DNA from: Bacillus sp. SB49
Lineage (GTDB): Bacteria; Bacillota; Bacilli; Bacillales; Halobacillaceae
NCBI RefSeq assembly: GCF_000469135.2
Contig: NZ_CP048117.1
Coordinates: 2,827,501-2,891,500, forward strand
Length of the DNA stretch: 64,000 nt
Direction of reading: 5' to 3'
Shown: positions 25,482 to 33,639 of the stretch, one piece after another
Position numbering within the stretch: the first letter of the stretch is position 1
Layout of the letters: each line of letters starts with the position of its first letter
The notes under the pieces: model-generated
Database searches by the model: none
Told to the model about the DNA's origin: nothing
Seen by the model: the letters and a program-made list of their open reading frames with translations, nothing else
Translations under genes and position numbers: made by a program

Positions 25482-27632
25482 CTACAAAGCGGAGCGCTGT
25501 TCCGGGATCGCCTTTTCCTTTTTAGAACTGGTAATAAGTAGAAGCGCCAGAGCAGCGACCCCCATGATGTCTGTTACAATACCCGGATAGATAAGAAGTA
25601 ATGCTCCTATACCAGCGACTGCTCGCAGCCAGAACGGCACTCTTTGTCTGAAATGACCTTCCGTCATGACAGAAAGAAGGAACACTCCGGCTAACGATGT
25701 AATCGTAATTAAAAGAATATTTCCTGCCGTTGCGTCAATCATCAGCATTTCATGAGAGAATACGAACATAAACGGGACAATGAATCCAGCAATCGCCAGT
25801 TTCATAGCCTGGAACCCGGTTTTGTTCGGATTTCCTCCTGCGATTCCGGCTCCAGCAAAGGCAGCAAGGGCAACCGGCGGCGTAATATTCGCAAAGATCC
25901 CGAAATAAAAAACGAACATGTGGGCGACAAACGTAGCTGTTTCCGGAGATCCCGCCAATTCCCGATACAATGGAAGCTGAAGCAGGATTGGTGCTGCCAT
26001 CGTACTTGTAATAATATAGGTTGGAATACTTGGAAGCCCCATTCCCAGGACAATGGATGTAATCATCGTAAGGACCAAGGTTATCAGCAATTGGATAAGC
26101 GGACTGTTCACGGCGCTTCCGATACTGACAATGCTGTTGGCAATCTCAAGCGCCACACCGGTGAGGGACGCAATACCCACCACAATTCCTACGGCTCCAC
26201 ATGCAATGGCTACCGGAACAGTGGTCTTCGCTCCATCTTCCAGAGCCTTCAGGCAATCGATGATGGTGACTTCATCGCCTTCGATCTTCAGCCACTTTCT
26301 CCAAAGATTTATAACGAGCGGGACAGCAAGAATGAGAAGCAGCTCCCACCAGTCTCCCCGTACGTTCGGCATAGACCCGCCTGATAGGAGAGCAGACAGC
26401 TGAGGCTGAAAAATCAAGAACAGCGATACTCCAAGGATAACCGGAATCATCCGCTTCGATCCCGCAATGACAACCGTTGCAATAATGGACCAGAATGCTG
26501 CATAAAACGGTGTTTTCCCTGAGAAAAGGAGATACAGCAGTGTCAACATCGGAACAATTAAATGACCTCTTTCTGCCAGCACGGCTCGTAATGAAGGAAG
26601 TTCACTTTTAGGGATTCCTTTCAACCCTCGTTTCGATGCACGGAAATGGACTTGCAGCAGGATGCCGACATAAAACAGAAGGGCTGGTATGATTCCCGCC
26701 AAAATGATTTTTGTATAGGCGACATTCAAGTTTTCGGCCATAATAAAGGCCGCTGCACCCATGATCGGCGGCAGAATCTGCCCGCCCACACTTGCTGCCG
26801 ACTCTACTGCCCCGGCAAAATCTTTTTTATAACCAATCTTCTTCATCAAAGGAATGGTGAACGTTCCGGTCGTTACAACGTTCGCTATGGCAGAACCGTT
26901 GATCGAACCAAGAAACCCGCTTGCAATGACCGCTACTTTCGCGGGGCCTCCCTTCGTATGTCCCGCTACAGCTAGTGCCAGATCATTAAATAACTGTCCC
27001 ATGCCGGACCGACCAAGGAACGCTCCGAACAAAATGAACAGAATAATGTAACTGGCAGATACACCAACGGCTGTACCCAGTACCCCCTCCGTTATGAAGA
27101 TCAGCTGAGAAATGATTTGTTTCGCAACGCTTTGAATGACGACAGGATTCCATTCTGGATACACGGACAGCTTGACGTAAAAGCCATAAATGAGAAAACC
27201 CAGCCCCAAAAGCGAAAGCCCCCACCCTGTCACCCTTCTTGTTATATCAAACAAAAGCAGGAGGATCAGGATTCCGACATAGAAATCAACGTCGTTAATT
27301 TGGCCGCCTGTTTGAATAATGCGCTCGGCTGTCATCAACATATATACTGCTACAAATAAAGACAATCCAGCCGTTATGTAATCATAGAATGGAATCCCTC
27401 TGCTCCCTTTCTTCTTGATGAATGGATACATCAGAAACCCTAATGTCATCAACGTGTATAAATGAATGCTCCTCTGTTTAATATCTACCAGAGACCCTGC
27501 ATAAGACGTATATAAATGAAAAATAGATAAAGCGACAGCCAATACAGATACCGTCAAAGCGATCGGTTTGGCAATGGCACTCCTCGTCGTACTTTCTCTA
27601 TCGAAATTCCCATCTACTTCCTGCTTGTTCAT
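25482..27632 (-). CDS. TRAP transporter permease, fused DctQ-DctM type
   Basis: A 716-residue membrane protein with about 18 hydrophobic segments. The first about 170 residues carry the four-helix small subunit (DctQ role) and the rest the 12-helix DctM part. Hallmarks include GMGQLFNDLALAVAGHTKGG, ASGFLGSINGSAIANVVTTG, ASVGGQILPPIMGAAAF and MGLPSIPTYIITSTMAAPIL. Fused permeases of this kind work with TAXI-type binding proteins, and one is encoded upstream with a DUF1850 protein. Uptake is driven by Na+ or H+ rather than ATP. The ATG at 27632 has AGAGGTG six bases upstream. The substrate may be a dicarboxylate or glutamate; this is not certain. Confidence 0.93.
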   Translation of the reverse strand: MNKQEVDGNFDRESTTRSAIAKPIALTVSVLAVALSIFHLYTSYAGSLVDIKQRSIHLYTLMTLGFLMYPFIKKKGSRGIPFYDYITAGLSLFVAVYMLMTAERIIQTGGQINDVDFYVGILILLLLFDITRRVTGWGLSLLGLGFLIYGFYVKLSVYPEWNPVVIQSVAKQIISQLIFITEGVLGTAVGVSASYIILFILFGAFLGRSGMGQLFNDLALAVAGHTKGGPAKVAVIASGFLGSINGSAIANVVTTGTFTIPLMKKIGYKKDFAGAVESAASVGGQILPPIMGAAAFIMAENLNVAYTKIILAGIIPALLFYVGILLQVHFRASKRGLKGIPKSELPSLRAVLAERGHLIVPMLTLLYLLFSGKTPFYAAFWSIIATVVIAGSKRMIPVILGVSLFLIFQPQLSALLSGGSMPNVRGDWWELLLILAVPLVINLWRKWLKIEGDEVTIIDCLKALEDGAKTTVPVAIACGAVGIVVGIASLTGVALEIANSIVSIGSAVNSPLIQLLITLVLTMITSIVLGMGLPSIPTYIITSTMAAPILLQLPLYRELAGSPETATFVAHMFVFYFGIFANITPPVALAAFAGAGIAGGNPNKTGFQAMKLAIAGFIVPFMFVFSHEMLMIDATAGNILLITITSLAGVFLLSVMTEGHFRQRVPFWLRAVAGIGALLLIYPGIVTDIMGVAALALLLITSSKKEKAIPEQRSAL

Positions 27633-27647
27633 GATTTTCACCTCTAC

Positions 27648-28163
27648 TTATTTAATAGTATTTCGAACGAGCATGGACAAGAGGGAGATCTCATTCCCTG
27701 CTATCTTAAAGGCTTCCCCCGACGCTAAGTCCAACTGCTCCCGGTTTCCTATGCGCAGACCATGGTTGGTTCGATCCCCCGTCCGGACGATCAGTTGTTC
27801 TCCAATGTTTCGGGAGATCCCTTCCATGTAGACCCAGCCGTCCTTCACATATGTCTCTGTACCAATATCATTGGGCACACCCGCCCCGAAGGTTTTAAAC
27901 CTTGTATTAATCAATCGGATTTTATCCTGTTCCATGAGAAACGTCTCTTCCCAATCTTCATTTTCTACGGAATGTGTCCACCGGATGGACAGCTCCGTGC
28001 CATCCTTTATAAAAAAACACTCCTCCATGCTTTCCGAAGAAACGGTAAGCGTATGGACTTGTAATGTCAGAAGAAGAAAACAGACAGCAGCGACATTTAC
28101 TGCTCGGACATATCCGGTCATCGATGGAAAAAAGGGCACCCTGTTGATGCCCTTCCCCTTCAC
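27648..28163 (-). CDS. DUF1850 protein of the TAXI-TRAP operon
   Basis: A 171-residue protein with one N-terminal membrane segment (AVNVAAVCFLLLTLQVH, about residues 21-37) and an outside domain. The domain has the features of DUF1850: LSIRWTHSVENEDWEETFL near 60-78 and FGAGVPNDIGTE near 92-103. DUF1850 genes lie next to TAXI TRAP transporter genes in many bacteria, as here between the binding protein and permease genes. Their role is unknown; docking or assembly of the importer is a guess. It overlaps the binding-protein stop by four bases. Confidence 0.78.
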   Translation of the reverse strand: MKGKGINRVPFFPSMTGYVRAVNVAAVCFLLLTLQVHTLTVSSESMEECFFIKDGTELSIRWTHSVENEDWEETFLMEQDKIRLINTRFKTFGAGVPNDIGTETYVKDGWVYMEGISRNIGEQLIVRTGDRTNHGLRIGNREQLDLASGEAFKIAGNEISLLSMLVRNTIK

Positions 28164-29149
28164 TCCAGAATGCCTTCTTCTTCATAGAATTTTTTCGCCC
28201 CAGGATGAAGAGGTGCAATCAAGCCTTTTGCGATTTCTTCACGTTCCAACTGCTTCAGTACACCAATGGACACTTCCTCTGAACCAAGATAGTCGTAGTA
28301 GCGCTTCGTCATATCATAGACGACGTCCTCGCTCAAATCCTTAGAAACGATGATCATGTTCTGGATGCCTACCGTTTCCACTGCGTCAGACAAGTCATAA
28401 ACAGCCTCGTCGCCGGCTTCGATCGTATACGGTTTATAGAAAGGATACTTCTCCATCAATGCATCCGCCGTCGCTCCACTGATTTCGACGAAAGTAATAT
28501 CCGTCTGCTGCATTAAATCAGTGATGTTGCTGTTGGGTACGCCGGACGTAAAGAAGGCAGCATCCAGGTTGCCGTTTTTCATTTCCTGCACACTGTCCGC
28601 ATAGCCGGTATGGGTGACCTTGGATAAGTCATCATAAGTAAGATCGACCGCTTCCAGCACCTTCTTCGCACTTTGCTCTACTCCGGATCCTACCTTACCG
28701 ACACCGACTTTCTTCCCCTTCAAATCTTCAACCGTGGAAATACCGCTGCTTTTCAAAGCCACAATCTGTACCACGTTCGGATACATGCCTGCCATGGCTT
28801 GGACGTCGACGGAATTCCCTTCAAACTGCCCTATTCCTTCTATCGCGTCATAGCCGACATCACTCATGATCGTGGCCATTTGATTCAGGCTGTCCTTGAT
28901 ATTCTGAATGTTAGCCACAGATGCTCCTGTGGATTCGACCGTCACGTTGCTGATTAATTCACTTTCTTCCAGGACAGGCTTTAAAGCACCTCCGATCGGA
29001 TAATAGGAACCCGATGTACCACCTGTGCCAAAGACAATCGATTCCGCACCGTCTCCACCTTCTCCAGAAGCCCCTTCCGATCCCCCGCCGCAAGCAGCAA
29101 GAAGTACCAACGATAAAAACATGACTGCAGACCATATGTATTTCTTCAT
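28160..29149 (-). CDS. TAXI-family TRAP transporter solute-binding lipoprotein
   Basis: A 329-residue binding protein with signal MKKYIWSAVMFLSLVL and lipobox LAAC, then the TAXI-type motif FGTGGTSGSYYPIGGALKPV near residues 40-59. LKGKKVGVGKVGSGVE and the FFTSGVPNSNITDL stretch are also family-typical. It captures the substrate outside and passes it to the fused permease. The ATG at 29149 follows GGAGG; an in-frame TTG one codon earlier is less likely. A cre box lies 37 bases upstream. Confidence 0.93.
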   Translation of the reverse strand: MKKYIWSAVMFLSLVLLAACGGGSEGASGEGGDGAESIVFGTGGTSGSYYPIGGALKPVLEESELISNVTVESTGASVANIQNIKDSLNQMATIMSDVGYDAIEGIGQFEGNSVDVQAMAGMYPNVVQIVALKSSGISTVEDLKGKKVGVGKVGSGVEQSAKKVLEAVDLTYDDLSKVTHTGYADSVQEMKNGNLDAAFFTSGVPNSNITDLMQQTDITFVEISGATADALMEKYPFYKPYTIEAGDEAVYDLSDAVETVGIQNMIIVSKDLSEDVVYDMTKRYYDYLGSEEVSIGVLKQLEREEIAKGLIAPLHPGAKKFYEEEGILE

Positions 29150-29185
29150 CAAACCATCCTCCGTTTCTTAATTTTCTAAAAATTA

Positions 29186-29199
29186 TGATAACGCTTTCA
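29186..29199 (-). promoter_or_regulatory. cre box (CcpA) before the TAXI-TRAP operon
   Basis: TGATAACGCTTTCA matches TGWNANCGNTNWCA at every defined position when read on the plus strand. It lies between the upstream region and the binding-protein start, a repressing position. Confidence 0.75.
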
Positions 29200-29215
29200 T
29201 TCAGGGAAGGGAACC

Positions 29216-29250
29216 TTTTGACCATATTGGACATTTTGGTCTTTTTGGTC
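29216..29250 (-). promoter_or_regulatory. repeated TTTTGGTC/TTTTGACC motif upstream of the TAXI-TRAP operon
   Basis: The plus strand shows TTTTGACC at 29216-29223, TTTTGGTC at 29234-29241 and TTTTGGTC at 29243-29250. Tandem copies upstream of an operon promoter suggest an activator site. The nearby DctR response regulator is the obvious candidate, but this is inference. Confidence 0.4.
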
Positions 29251-29283
29251 ATAAAAATAGACGACTCCTTTTCTGGAATCGCC

Positions 29284-29838
29284 TTATCTTTTATATAGTC
29301 TTTTGTCACCTTTCAGTATGGAATATATGCAAAGATCATCAAATTTCCCAAGTGTATATTCATAATTCCTGAGCAGTCCTTCCTTCATGAAACCATGACG
29401 GGTGACCATCTGTCCGGAGGCAGTATTATCCGGTTCAATCAATGCCTCCACCCGTTCTAAACCCAGCGTTTCAAATCCATAATCAAGGACGGCATCCAGT
29501 GCTTCTGAAGCAATTCCTTTTTTCCAATGAGATCTGCTTAATTCAAAGCCGATTTCGGCACGATAATGCTCCTTCTTCCAATGGAGATAACCACAGCTAC
29601 CAATGACCTTATCGTCTTCTCTCCTTGTCACTCCCCACCGGATGCCGGTACCTTCTTTTCTAATCTTTCGGTACCATGCCACTTCCTTCCGGGCATCAGC
29701 AACTGTGATGGATGGTGCTAATCCGAGGTGTGCAACCACCTCTTCATCCGACAGGTATTCCAACATATCTCCTGCGTCTCCATCCGATACTTCTCTTAGA
29801 ACCAAACGTTCTGTTACGAGCTTCGGGAAGTCTCCCAT
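29284..29838 (-). CDS. GNAT-family N-acetyltransferase
   Basis: A 184-residue RimJ/RimL-like acetyltransferase. It begins with TERLVLREVSDGDAGDMLEY, has motif A region IGFELSRSHWKKGIASEALD near residues 107-126 and LGLERVEALIEPDNTASGQM with a following RHGFMKEG. AAGGAGAGAGAATGAT precedes the ATG. It sits between the DctR gene and the TRAP operon, which it does not obviously serve. Substrate unknown. Confidence 0.85.
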   Translation of the reverse strand: MGDFPKLVTERLVLREVSDGDAGDMLEYLSDEEVVAHLGLAPSITVADARKEVAWYRKIRKEGTGIRWGVTRREDDKVIGSCGYLHWKKEHYRAEIGFELSRSHWKKGIASEALDAVLDYGFETLGLERVEALIEPDNTASGQMVTRHGFMKEGLLRNYEYTLGKFDDLCIYSILKGDKRLYKR

Positions 29839-29854
29839 ATCATTCTCTCTCCTT

Positions 29855-30538
29855 CTAATTATAGCGATAGCGGTTGACTGGTCTTCCTACACCTCCGTAC
29901 TGAAGATCCAAAGTAACCACGCCCTGCTTTTGAAGATACTCCAAATAACGTCGAGCAGTCACGCGTGCCATACCCAGTCCGTCCGAAACTTCTTCCGCAG
30001 AGAGCGCTTCCGATCGACTTTGTATATACTCCTGGACTTGCTCCAGCGTCTTCTCATTCAACCCTTTGGGCAGTGTTTCGTTTCTAGTCTTTTTTTCTCT
30101 TTTTAAAAAGGTGTCCAACTGATCCTGACCCAAGTCCCCCTCACCGGTTGTTTTGCTGTAATAAGAATGGTAAGACAGCAATGCCTGCTGAAGCCTTTCA
30201 AACTTGAAAGGTTTCATAATGTAATCATGCACCCCGTACCGCAGCATAGCCCGTACCGTCTCTTTCTCCTTCGCTGCTGAGATGACAATGATATCGGAGG
30301 GAAAGGCATGCGCCCTGATTTCCTTGATGGTCTGCTTCCCATCTTTCTCCGGCATATACACATCCAGTACAATCAGATCCGGAGACAACTTCTCAGCCAG
30401 TTCCACTCCTTCTCTCCCATTCCCTGCTGTCGCGATGACTTGAAAGGGAGTCACCTGCTCAATGAACTGGCGATTGACTTCCTGCACCATCGGATCATCC
30501 TCAATTAACAACACATTAATTACTGGCTTCACACTCAT
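29855..30538 (-). CDS. dctR: CitB-family response regulator, DctR type
   Basis: A 227-residue regulator. The receiver has LLIEDDPMVQ, phosphorylation Asp in PDLIVLDVYMPEKDG, and Lys in HDYIMKPFKFERL. The C-terminal HTH reads LSAEEVSDGLGMARVTARRY, typical of the CitB/DcuR/MalR group that controls carboxylate uptake. The start at 30538 follows GGAGAGGTATC and overlaps the kinase stop by four bases; a much longer in-frame extension lies inside the kinase gene and is not real. With DctS it probably activates a nearby transporter gene. Confidence 0.92.
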   Translation of the reverse strand: MSVKPVINVLLIEDDPMVQEVNRQFIEQVTPFQVIATAGNGREGVELAEKLSPDLIVLDVYMPEKDGKQTIKEIRAHAFPSDIIVISAAKEKETVRAMLRYGVHDYIMKPFKFERLQQALLSYHSYYSKTTGEGDLGQDQLDTFLKREKKTRNETLPKGLNEKTLEQVQEYIQSRSEALSAEEVSDGLGMARVTARRYLEYLQKQGVVTLDLQYGGVGRPVNRYRYN

Positions 30539-32127
30539 GATACCTCTCCTTCCATCGGTATGGTTAACAAGACACTCGTTCCTTCTCCAGGTTTGGTAAC
30601 AACCTCCCAGTCCCCGCGGCCCTTCTCCACGATCTGTTTCACCAAAAACAGACCGATTCCGGATCCCGTCTCCTTCGTTGTAAACCCTTTGTCGAACATC
30701 CGAATCCGTTCCTCTTCTGTCATTCCTCTGCCGTTGTCTTCTACTGAGATCACACAGGAACATCGACCCTGAATCACAGAAATATCCAACCATTTCTGTT
30801 CTTTATAGATTCCGTCAAACGATTGGAAGGCGTTCTCAATCAAGTTGCCGATTATAATGACGAAATCGTGCTGATCCAATAAAGGAGGAAAAACGTGCAT
30901 TTCACTGTAGTCATCCAATGTAACCTCGATTCCAAGCTCCAGACCTCTCGATATTTTACTGAGAAGCAGACCGGCAATGCTGTAATGAGGAAAACGCTGC
31001 ATGAGGAACCCGGATAAACGTTCCTGATTTTCCGATGTATCAAAAACAAAATCCAACGCCTCTTCTCTCTTGTCCAGTTGAATCAACCCTGCAATGGTAT
31101 GTAGTTTATTCAGGTGTTCATGGTTCTGTATTCTTAACGCATCCACAAACGCTTTGACTCCCGTCAGTTCTTCAGCGAGCTCTTTTACTTCCGTACGGTC
31201 TTGAAATACCATGACAGCTCCGACGATTTCCTCCTCAATCCTAATCGGTATGGAAGTACTTAGAATAACTGTCTGATCCATTCGAACTTCTTTGTTTCTT
31301 ACCTGCTCCCCGGTCACTAATGAATGGATAATTCCTACATCCGGAATAACACGCTTCCAATGCTGATTCAGGAAATCTCCCTGTAGAGAAAGGATGGCTT
31401 TTGCTTTCTCATTCATAATCGTGATCCGGCCTTCCTTGTCAATGGCAATGATCCCTTCATTCATCGCCTGAAAGGTAGCTGTTCGTTCTACGAGCAGCTG
31501 AACAATTTCATGAGGCTCAAGACGATAGGTCCCTTCTTTTAAATGACGGGCGAGCATCCAGGAACCGACGATGCCGAAGCTCAAAGTTAGAAGTAATACG
31601 AACAATATCTCCCCTTTAACCGCCCCAAGAATATCAAACCAGGAAGGAAGCAGGTTCCCGACGATGACCACTCCGATCTGTTCATGATTCTCATTCATGA
31701 CGGGGACGAATCCTCGTACGGCAATCCCTGAATCACCCTTGGCTTTGGAGACATAGCTGTGTTCTGCGAAGGCAGGCCCTTCATCCTTCCCAGCAGAAGC
31801 TGTCCCGAGTTTGGAAACCATTGGATGGGAGTAGCGGATACGATTCATGTTCAAAACGACGATGTAATCTGCTTGATTGACCATCCGGATTTGTTCGACA
31901 ATCGGGTTAATGACTTTCCACCCTTCTGATTCTCTCAACCCATCTTCTATTGCCGGCAGGTTAGCGACCGTTCTCCCTGTCATAAGGGACCGTTCCCCTA
32001 AAGACTCCTCCTGCGACTCGACGGCATTACCGATAATGACGATTCCTCCGATTAAGATGGAGAACAGGACAATCCCAAAAGACAGAATGGTAATCTTCCA
32101 CCGGATCGGCATTTGTTTCACTGGCAT
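30535..32127 (-). CDS. dctS: DcuS/CitA-type sensor histidine kinase, DctS
   Basis: A 530-residue membrane kinase. A first helix (about 11-33) and second (about 172-194) flank an outside Cache-type sensor domain of about 135 residues, with the typical YIVVLNMNRIRYSHP. A cytosolic PAS domain follows (about 215-320: AMNEGIIAIDKEGRITIMNE). The phosphorylated His is in LRIQNHEHLNKLHTIAGLI, about residue 340. The ATPase domain shows IIGNLIENAFQS, VEDNGRGM and GSGIGLFLVKQI. Such kinases sense C4-dicarboxylates or citrate. GGAG lies seven bases before the ATG. DctB is encoded divergently. Confidence 0.93.
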   Translation of the reverse strand: MPVKQMPIRWKITILSFGIVLFSILIGGIVIIGNAVESQEESLGERSLMTGRTVANLPAIEDGLRESEGWKVINPIVEQIRMVNQADYIVVLNMNRIRYSHPMVSKLGTASAGKDEGPAFAEHSYVSKAKGDSGIAVRGFVPVMNENHEQIGVVIVGNLLPSWFDILGAVKGEILFVLLLTLSFGIVGSWMLARHLKEGTYRLEPHEIVQLLVERTATFQAMNEGIIAIDKEGRITIMNEKAKAILSLQGDFLNQHWKRVIPDVGIIHSLVTGEQVRNKEVRMDQTVILSTSIPIRIEEEIVGAVMVFQDRTEVKELAEELTGVKAFVDALRIQNHEHLNKLHTIAGLIQLDKREEALDFVFDTSENQERLSGFLMQRFPHYSIAGLLLSKISRGLELGIEVTLDDYSEMHVFPPLLDQHDFVIIIGNLIENAFQSFDGIYKEQKWLDISVIQGRCSCVISVEDNGRGMTEEERIRMFDKGFTTKETGSGIGLFLVKQIVEKGRGDWEVVTKPGEGTSVLLTIPMEGEVS

Positions 32128-32194
32128 ACATAAGCTCCTTCACTCCATCACTTCTTCTAGTGTATCACTTAAAAGTAAATCTATGGTACACTGT

Positions 32195-32208
32195 TGTAAA
32201 CGATTTCA
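32195..32208 (+). promoter_or_regulatory. cre box (CcpA) between dctS and dctB
   Basis: TGTAAACGATTTCA matches all defined positions of TGWNANCGNTNWCA. It is 16 bases before the dctB start codon, where bound CcpA would block transcription. The 96-base divergent region may also carry the dctS promoter. Confidence 0.75.
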
Positions 32209-32223
32209 AGAGGGGGATTCTCA

Positions 32224-33240
32224 TTGAAATCATTTCTGGCGATTGCCCTGCTTCTCTTTCTCGGAATCGCTTCAGCATTATTCTTCGGCCGGGATTTCAG
32301 TGAGACTGCCCAGTCGCTTGAATATGACGACGAACAGGAAGGATTAAAGGAAGCGGTTGTTATCAACTTCAGTCATGTTGCAGCAGAAAACACACCGAAG
32401 GGAATGGCTGCAAGAAAGTTCGCCGAGCTTGTGGAGGAGCGTTCTGCCGGCAAGATAAAAGTAAATGTATATTCCAACGGCTCTCTGTACAATGACAAGA
32501 ATGAATATGAGGCATTAAAAAGCGGCCACGTCCAAATGATTGCGCCGGCAACATCCAAAATGACCATCCACTTCCCAAGCTGGCAGATTCTCGATCTTCC
32601 TTTCGCTTTCCGTAATGTAAGCGAGGTTAAAGCCGTGTATGAAGGAGCGACCGGTGAAGCACTGCTCGGAGAGTTAGAAGAGGACGGTTTAAAAGGAATG
32701 ACCTTCTGGTATAACGGGTTTAAACAGATAACGAGCAACAAGCATCCACTCATCATGCCGGAGGATTTTGAGCAAATGCATTTCCGGATCATGCCGAGTC
32801 CAGTACTTAAAGCTCAGTTCGAAGCGCTTGGAGCAAGCACAAGCGAACTCCCATTCAATGAAACTTACAACAATCTGGAGGTCGACTTCATTGATGGACA
32901 GGAAAATACAATCTCCAACATTTACACCAAGAAACTTTACATAGAACAAGCACACATGACCATCAGCAACCATGGGTATTTAGGATATGTGGTGTTGATG
33001 AATGAAGACTTTTGGGAACAGTTAACGGACAGCCATCAGCAAATACTGACCGAAACTATGGAAGAAACGACGGCGTGGATCGAACGTCATTCCATTGAAA
33101 TGAATGACGCTTATCTGAGGCAGATGAAAAGGGACGAATCCATTGAGATTCATTACTTGACCCCCGCTGAAAGGGAAGAGTGGCAGAAGGCGATGGAAGC
33201 TGTTTACAGACGTCCTTCCACGTTAACCGAAAACAAATGA
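32224..33240 (+). CDS. dctB: DctP-family binding protein, DctB-type co-sensor
   Basis: A 338-residue TRAP-type solute-binding protein. After an N-terminal hydrophobic segment (LAIALLLFLGIASALFFG) without a lipobox Cys, the DctP fold shows NFSHVAAENTPKGMAARKFA, YSNGSLYNDKNEYEALKSG, WQILDLPFAFRN, and FNETYNNLEVDFIDGQENT. In B. subtilis DctB works with kinase DctS as an outside sensor rather than as a transporter part. Here it is divergent to dctS and no DctP-type permease is in the window, which supports a sensory role. The TTG start follows AGAGGGGG. Confidence 0.85.
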   Translation: MKSFLAIALLLFLGIASALFFGRDFSETAQSLEYDDEQEGLKEAVVINFSHVAAENTPKGMAARKFAELVEERSAGKIKVNVYSNGSLYNDKNEYEALKSGHVQMIAPATSKMTIHFPSWQILDLPFAFRNVSEVKAVYEGATGEALLGELEEDGLKGMTFWYNGFKQITSNKHPLIMPEDFEQMHFRIMPSPVLKAQFEALGASTSELPFNETYNNLEVDFIDGQENTISNIYTKKLYIEQAHMTISNHGYLGYVVLMNEDFWEQLTDSHQQILTETMEETTAWIERHSIEMNDAYLRQMKRDESIEIHYLTPAEREEWQKAMEAVYRRPSTLTENK

Positions 33241-33258
33241 AGAAAGAGGCGGAATAGA

Positions 33259-33564
33259 ATGAAAACCATTTTTGTAGCGGGACACGCAAAGCTCCCCGGA
33301 GGTATGGCTGCCAATCACATCTCCGAGTCGTTGACATTGACACTGGAGATTGACAGGAAATACGGGGTAATTATTGATGCTTCCTGTACCCTGGCAACCG
33401 ATCATGGCAGGGAATATATAAAATCTCTCCTAAAAGGATACAGCCTGAAAGACGGCACGGAAGAACCTGTTGCGAGCCTCAGAGAAGGATACCTCGGTAA
33501 AGCCGGCAACGCTCTTGAAGCTGCCTTGAAAGACTCTTACAAACAATATCAGCTCCATCACTGA
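33259..33564 (+). CDS. small DUF3870-type protein
   Basis: A 101-residue soluble protein beginning MKTIFVAGHAKLPGGMAANH. The centre reads LEIDRKYGVIIDASCTLATD with a conserved-looking Cys, then YIKSLLKGYSL. I recognise it only as resembling the DUF3870 family of Firmicutes; the function is unknown. It starts 18 bases after dctB with GAGGCGG upstream, so it is probably in the same transcript and may belong to carboxylate metabolism. Confidence 0.65.
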   Translation: MKTIFVAGHAKLPGGMAANHISESLTLTLEIDRKYGVIIDASCTLATDHGREYIKSLLKGYSLKDGTEEPVASLREGYLGKAGNALEAALKDSYKQYQLHH

Positions 33565-33593
33565 CAAAAGCACCATTGCCCGGGCAATAGTAA

Positions 33594-33626
33594 AAGGACC
33601 AGACTTCATCTGGTCCTTCCTTTTTT
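33594..33626 (+). terminator. terminator after the DUF3870 gene, bidirectional
   Basis: AAGGACCAGA and TCTGGTCCTT pair around a short loop, followed by CCTTTTTT. The convergent lhgO gene can use the reverse strand. Confidence 0.9.
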
Positions 33627-33639
33627 ACTGCACATTCTC

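Noticed and set aside
30538-30793. An N-terminal extension of DctR by 85 codons
   Set aside because: The extra stretch is out-of-frame sequence of the kinase gene, with no homology; the well-placed ATG at 30538 overlaps the kinase stop as expected.
33573-33588. Palindrome ATTGCCCGGGCAAT after the DUF3870 gene
   Set aside because: It lies between a stop codon and a clear terminator and has no T run or nearby promoter; probably chance or part of the 3' end.
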